A stretch of DNA of 64,000 nucleotides from Pseudooctadecabacter jejudonensis (GTDB lineage: Bacteria > Pseudomonadota > Alphaproteobacteria > Rhodobacterales > Rhodobacteraceae): the NCBI RefSeq assembly GCF_900172275.1, contig NZ_FWFT01000002.1, positions 186,001-250,000 on the forward strand, in the 5' to 3' direction. Of the stretch, positions 61,892-64,000 are shown piece after piece. The notes under the pieces are model-generated. The model was not told where the DNA came from. It saw only the letters and a list, made by a program, of their open reading frames with translations, and ran no database searches. The position numbers and the translations under genes were made by a program. Each line of letters opens with the position of its first letter. The stretch's first letter is position 1.

Positions 61892-62293
61892 ATGACCACC
61901 GCCACCTGGATCACCGTCTGCGACACCTGCAAACGCGAAGGCTGGGATGCCGCAACAGGCGCACCGACGGACGGGGAGGCTTTGGCCGCTTTGGTTGAGG
62001 CGGTGTTGTTTGAGGCGGCGGCGAACACGGACCCTGATGGGATCAGCGTCCGCACCCGCCGCGTGTCGTGCACCATGGGCTGCGACCGCGCGTGCAACAT
62101 CACGGTGCAGGCGGCGGGCAAGATCAACTATTCGCTGGGCACGTTTGCGGCGACGGAGGACGATGCTGCGGCGATTGTTGAGTATGCGGGCAAACATGCC
62201 GCATCGGAGACGGGCCAAGTCCCCTACCGCGAATGGCCGCAAGGCGTGAAGGGACATTTCGTATCCCGCCATCAGCCCCTGCCTGAGGAATGA
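61892..62293 (+). CDS. DUF1636 metal-binding (ferredoxin-like) protein
   Basis: 133 residues. Cysteine pairs CDTC and CTMGCDRAC provide four to five ligands in a thioredoxin-like [2Fe-2S] ferredoxin arrangement. In related genomes DUF1636 genes sit in cobalamin clusters; a role as electron donor or cobalt handler is inference. Overlaps cobC by four bases. Confidence 0.82.
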   Translation: MTTATWITVCDTCKREGWDAATGAPTDGEALAALVEAVLFEAAANTDPDGISVRTRRVSCTMGCDRACNITVQAAGKINYSLGTFAATEDDAAAIVEYAGKHAASETGQVPYREWPQGVKGHFVSRHQPLPEE

Positions 62294-63270
62294 GCCAGGC
62301 CGGACACACGGGACGCGATCATGGCGGGGGCCTGGACGCCGCGGTTGCCGCCTTTGGCGGCGTTCGGGGCGACTGGCTGGATCTAAGCACGGGGATCAAT
62401 CCGGTGCCCTATCCGGTGGGCGAGATCGACCCAGAGGCGTGGACGGCCCTGCCCGACCGGGGCGCGACGGACCGGCTTTTGACGGCGGCGCGGGCATTTT
62501 GGTCTGTGCCGGAGGGTGCCGCGATTGTTGCCGCGCCTGGGACGTCATCTTTGATTGTGCAGATGCCCTGGCTGTCGGACGCGCGGCGGGTTCATATCCC
62601 GCGCCCCACCTACAATGAACATGCCGCCGCCTTTCGGTTGGCGGGCTATATGCACGAGGATGAATCGGATGCGCCGGTTGCGGTCTACGTGCATCCCAAC
62701 AACCCCGATGGACGTCTGTGGGATACGGCCACGGTCACGGATCCGGCCCGTGACTTGATCGTGGTCGATGAGAGCTTTTGCGACGTGATGCCAGAGGCCA
62801 GCCATGTGTGGCACGCAGGCGAAGGACAGGCCGTTGTTCTGAAGAGTTTCGGGAAATTCTGGGGGCTGGCGGGGCTGCGGCTGGGGTTTGCCATCGGCAC
62901 GCCACACCGTTTGGCACGGCCGGGCTGCGGGGCCGCGGATGTGGTGGATCTGGCCGAACAGTTGGGCCCCTGGGCCGTTGCGGGCCCTGCGTTGGAGATC
63001 GGCGCGCGGGCGTTGGAGGATGTGGCCTGGGCCGAGGCCACACGGACAAGGCTGGCACGGGATGCGGCACGGTTGGACCGGCTGGTGGGCTGGGATCTGG
63101 TCGGCGGAACGGATTTGTTCCGCACCTATGCGGTGCCTGATGCGGCTGCGATGCAAGAGAAGCTGGCGCAGGGGCGGGTGTGGTCACGGGTGTTTCCCTA
63201 TTCGAAGACGTGGATCCGGCTGGGCTTGCCCGCGCCGGATCAGTGGGACCAGTTGGAGGCCGCGCTGTGA
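62290..63270 (+). CDS. cobC: Threonine-phosphate decarboxylase, CobC type
   Basis: 326 residues. [24 protein letters not shown] and [21 protein letters not shown], with the PLP-binding lysine in SFGKF, identify a fold-type I enzyme of the CobC/CobD family. It supplies (R)-1-amino-2-propanol phosphate for the lower loop. It overlaps DUF1636 (ATGA) and cobD (GTGA). Confidence 0.93.
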   Translation: MSQAGHTGRDHGGGLDAAVAAFGGVRGDWLDLSTGINPVPYPVGEIDPEAWTALPDRGATDRLLTAARAFWSVPEGAAIVAAPGTSSLIVQMPWLSDARRVHIPRPTYNEHAAAFRLAGYMHEDESDAPVAVYVHPNNPDGRLWDTATVTDPARDLIVVDESFCDVMPEASHVWHAGEGQAVVLKSFGKFWGLAGLRLGFAIGTPHRLARPGCGAADVVDLAEQLGPWAVAGPALEIGARALEDVAWAEATRTRLARDAARLDRLVGWDLVGGTDLFRTYAVPDAAAMQEKLAQGRVWSRVFPYSKTWIRLGLPAPDQWDQLEAAL

Positions 63271-64000
63271 TCGCAGTGGCCTGTGCCATGGTGCTTGACG
63301 CGGCGTTGGGGGAGCCGAAGTGGCTGTGGGACCGCCTGCCCCACCCCGCCGTGCTGATGGGACGCGCCATTGGCTGGGCGGACGGTCGGTTGAACAACCG
63401 GACCTATGTGACAGGTGTGGCCGTGGTTGCTGTGCTGGTCTGGGCGATGATCTGTTTGGGCGCGGCGTTGATGGCGGTGCCTGGGGTTTGGGTTGAGGTC
63501 ATCGTGGGGGCTGTGATGCTGGCGCAACGGTCTTTGGTGGATCATGTGCGAGCCGTGGCGGACGCGCTGCGGATATCGCTGGGCGATGGTCGCGGCGCGG
63601 TGGCGATGATTGTGGGGCGCGACGTGTCGGGGATGGACTCCCCTGCGGTTGCGCGGGCCGCGATTGAAAGTGCGGCGGAGAATTTCAGTGACGGGGTGAT
63701 TGCGCCGCTCTTTTGGTTTGTGGTCGCAGGGTTGCCGGGGCTGTTGGTTTATAAGGTGGTGAACACGGCAGACAGCATGATTGGTTACCGCACGGAGCGG
63801 CATGAGAAATTCGGCTGGGCGGCCGCGCGGCTGGATGATGTGCTGAACTGGGTGCCTGCGCGTCTGACGGCGGGGTTGATCCGCACCGTCGCGGCGACCC
63901 GCGCCCCATGGCGCGCGATCCGCCGCGACGCGGGCCTGCACCGGTCGCCCAACGCAGGCTGGCCCGAGGCAGCAATGGCGCCCGCCTTGGGGGTCGCGCT
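63267..64000 (+). CDS. cobD: Adenosylcobinamide-phosphate synthase, 3' end outside window
   Basis: Starts at GTG 63267 and runs off the right edge with about 244 residues visible. [59 protein letters not shown] and [39 protein letters not shown] are the CobD/CbiB signatures; several membrane helices. It joins aminopropanol phosphate (from CobC) to adenosylcobyric acid. Confidence 0.95.
   Translation, partial: MIAVACAMVLDAALGEPKWLWDRLPHPAVLMGRAIGWADGRLNNRTYVTGVAVVAVLVWAMICLGAALMAVPGVWVEVIVGAVMLAQRSLVDHVRAVADALRISLGDGRGAVAMIVGRDVSGMDSPAVARAAIESAAENFSDGVIAPLFWFVVAGLPGLLVYKVVNTADSMIGYRTERHEKFGWAAARLDDVLNWVPARLTAGLIRTVAATRAPWRAIRRDAGLHRSPNAGWPEAAMAPALGVA

Overview
The window reads as a chromosomal segment of a marine alphaproteobacterium of the family Rhodobacteraceae (Roseobacter-like). 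The evidence is the gene families and their order: ChvGI next to pckA and a truncated HprK, the rpoZ-rsh-pdxJ-acpS-lepB-rnc-era-recO block, a triple peptide-deformylase locus beside fmt, a CbiG-CobJ fusion, a probable methylsuccinyl-CoA dehydrogenase of the ethylmalonyl-CoA pathway, and several protein families largely confined to this group (DUF6473, DUF6732, DUF1491, Hint_2). Taxonomy below family level is not claimed. I saw no phage, insertion sequence, CRISPR array or rRNA gene.

Layout. 1-3.5 kb holds accessory genes: a LicD-type protein cut by the left edge, a Tat-exported metallo-beta-lactamase-fold hydrolase, a PAS-GGDEF cyclase and an XRE regulator. 3.6-11.8 kb holds pieces of the transcription/translation cluster (rplA, rplK, nusG, secE, tRNA-Trp, tuf) with foreign-looking inserts: a Hint-domain gene on the opposite strand between nusG and rplK, and an islet (membrane protein, CatB-type acetyltransferase, two related jelly-roll exported proteins) between tRNA-Trp and tuf. 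12-20 kb holds a lipoprotein, an M48 peptidase/DUF898/parC chain, SH3, SDR and HIG1 proteins, and the PduO adenosyltransferase, whose 3' end runs into a 59-bp tandem repeat. 20-24 kb holds etfBA, a DUF6473 protein and 3-hydroxyacyl-CoA dehydrogenase.

24-31 kb is a regulatory phosphotransferase module (ptsH, EIIA-Man type, rapZ, hprK) joined to chvGI and facing pckA. This links carbon/energy status to cell-envelope and acid signalling and to gluconeogenesis. 31-35 kb has TauE, methylsuccinyl-CoA dehydrogenase and a META lipoprotein. 35-45 kb is a long minus-strand housekeeping block (recO back to folK) covering RNA processing, secretion, CoA-carrier activation, vitamin B6, stringent response and folate. 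45-53 kb has NYN, ispH, a chain of small overlapping genes (YdeI-like, DUF3429, methyltransferase, rnhA, TRIC channel), fmt with three deformylase genes, and a PatB-type C-S lyase.

53.6-64 kb is a cobalamin biosynthesis region. A minus-strand run (DUF6732, cbiX, cobH, cobL, cobI, cbiG-cobJ, cobM) is divergent from a plus-strand run (glutathionyl-hydroquinone reductase, DUF1636, cobC, cobD, the last cut by the right edge). Together they cover cobalt insertion, ring methylation and contraction, and lower-loop assembly; the adenosyltransferase lies apart at 19.3 kb.

The non-coding signal stands out more than any single gene. There is a family of perfect AT-rich palindromes around a CCGG centre at five places, two of them touching gene starts. 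There are also the 59-bp hairpin repeat after pduO, four CGTATGGC copies at an exact 11-bp period before cobL, paired 15-bp direct repeats before pckA, and a shared short terminator-like repeat. The third deformylase has lost catalytic residues.
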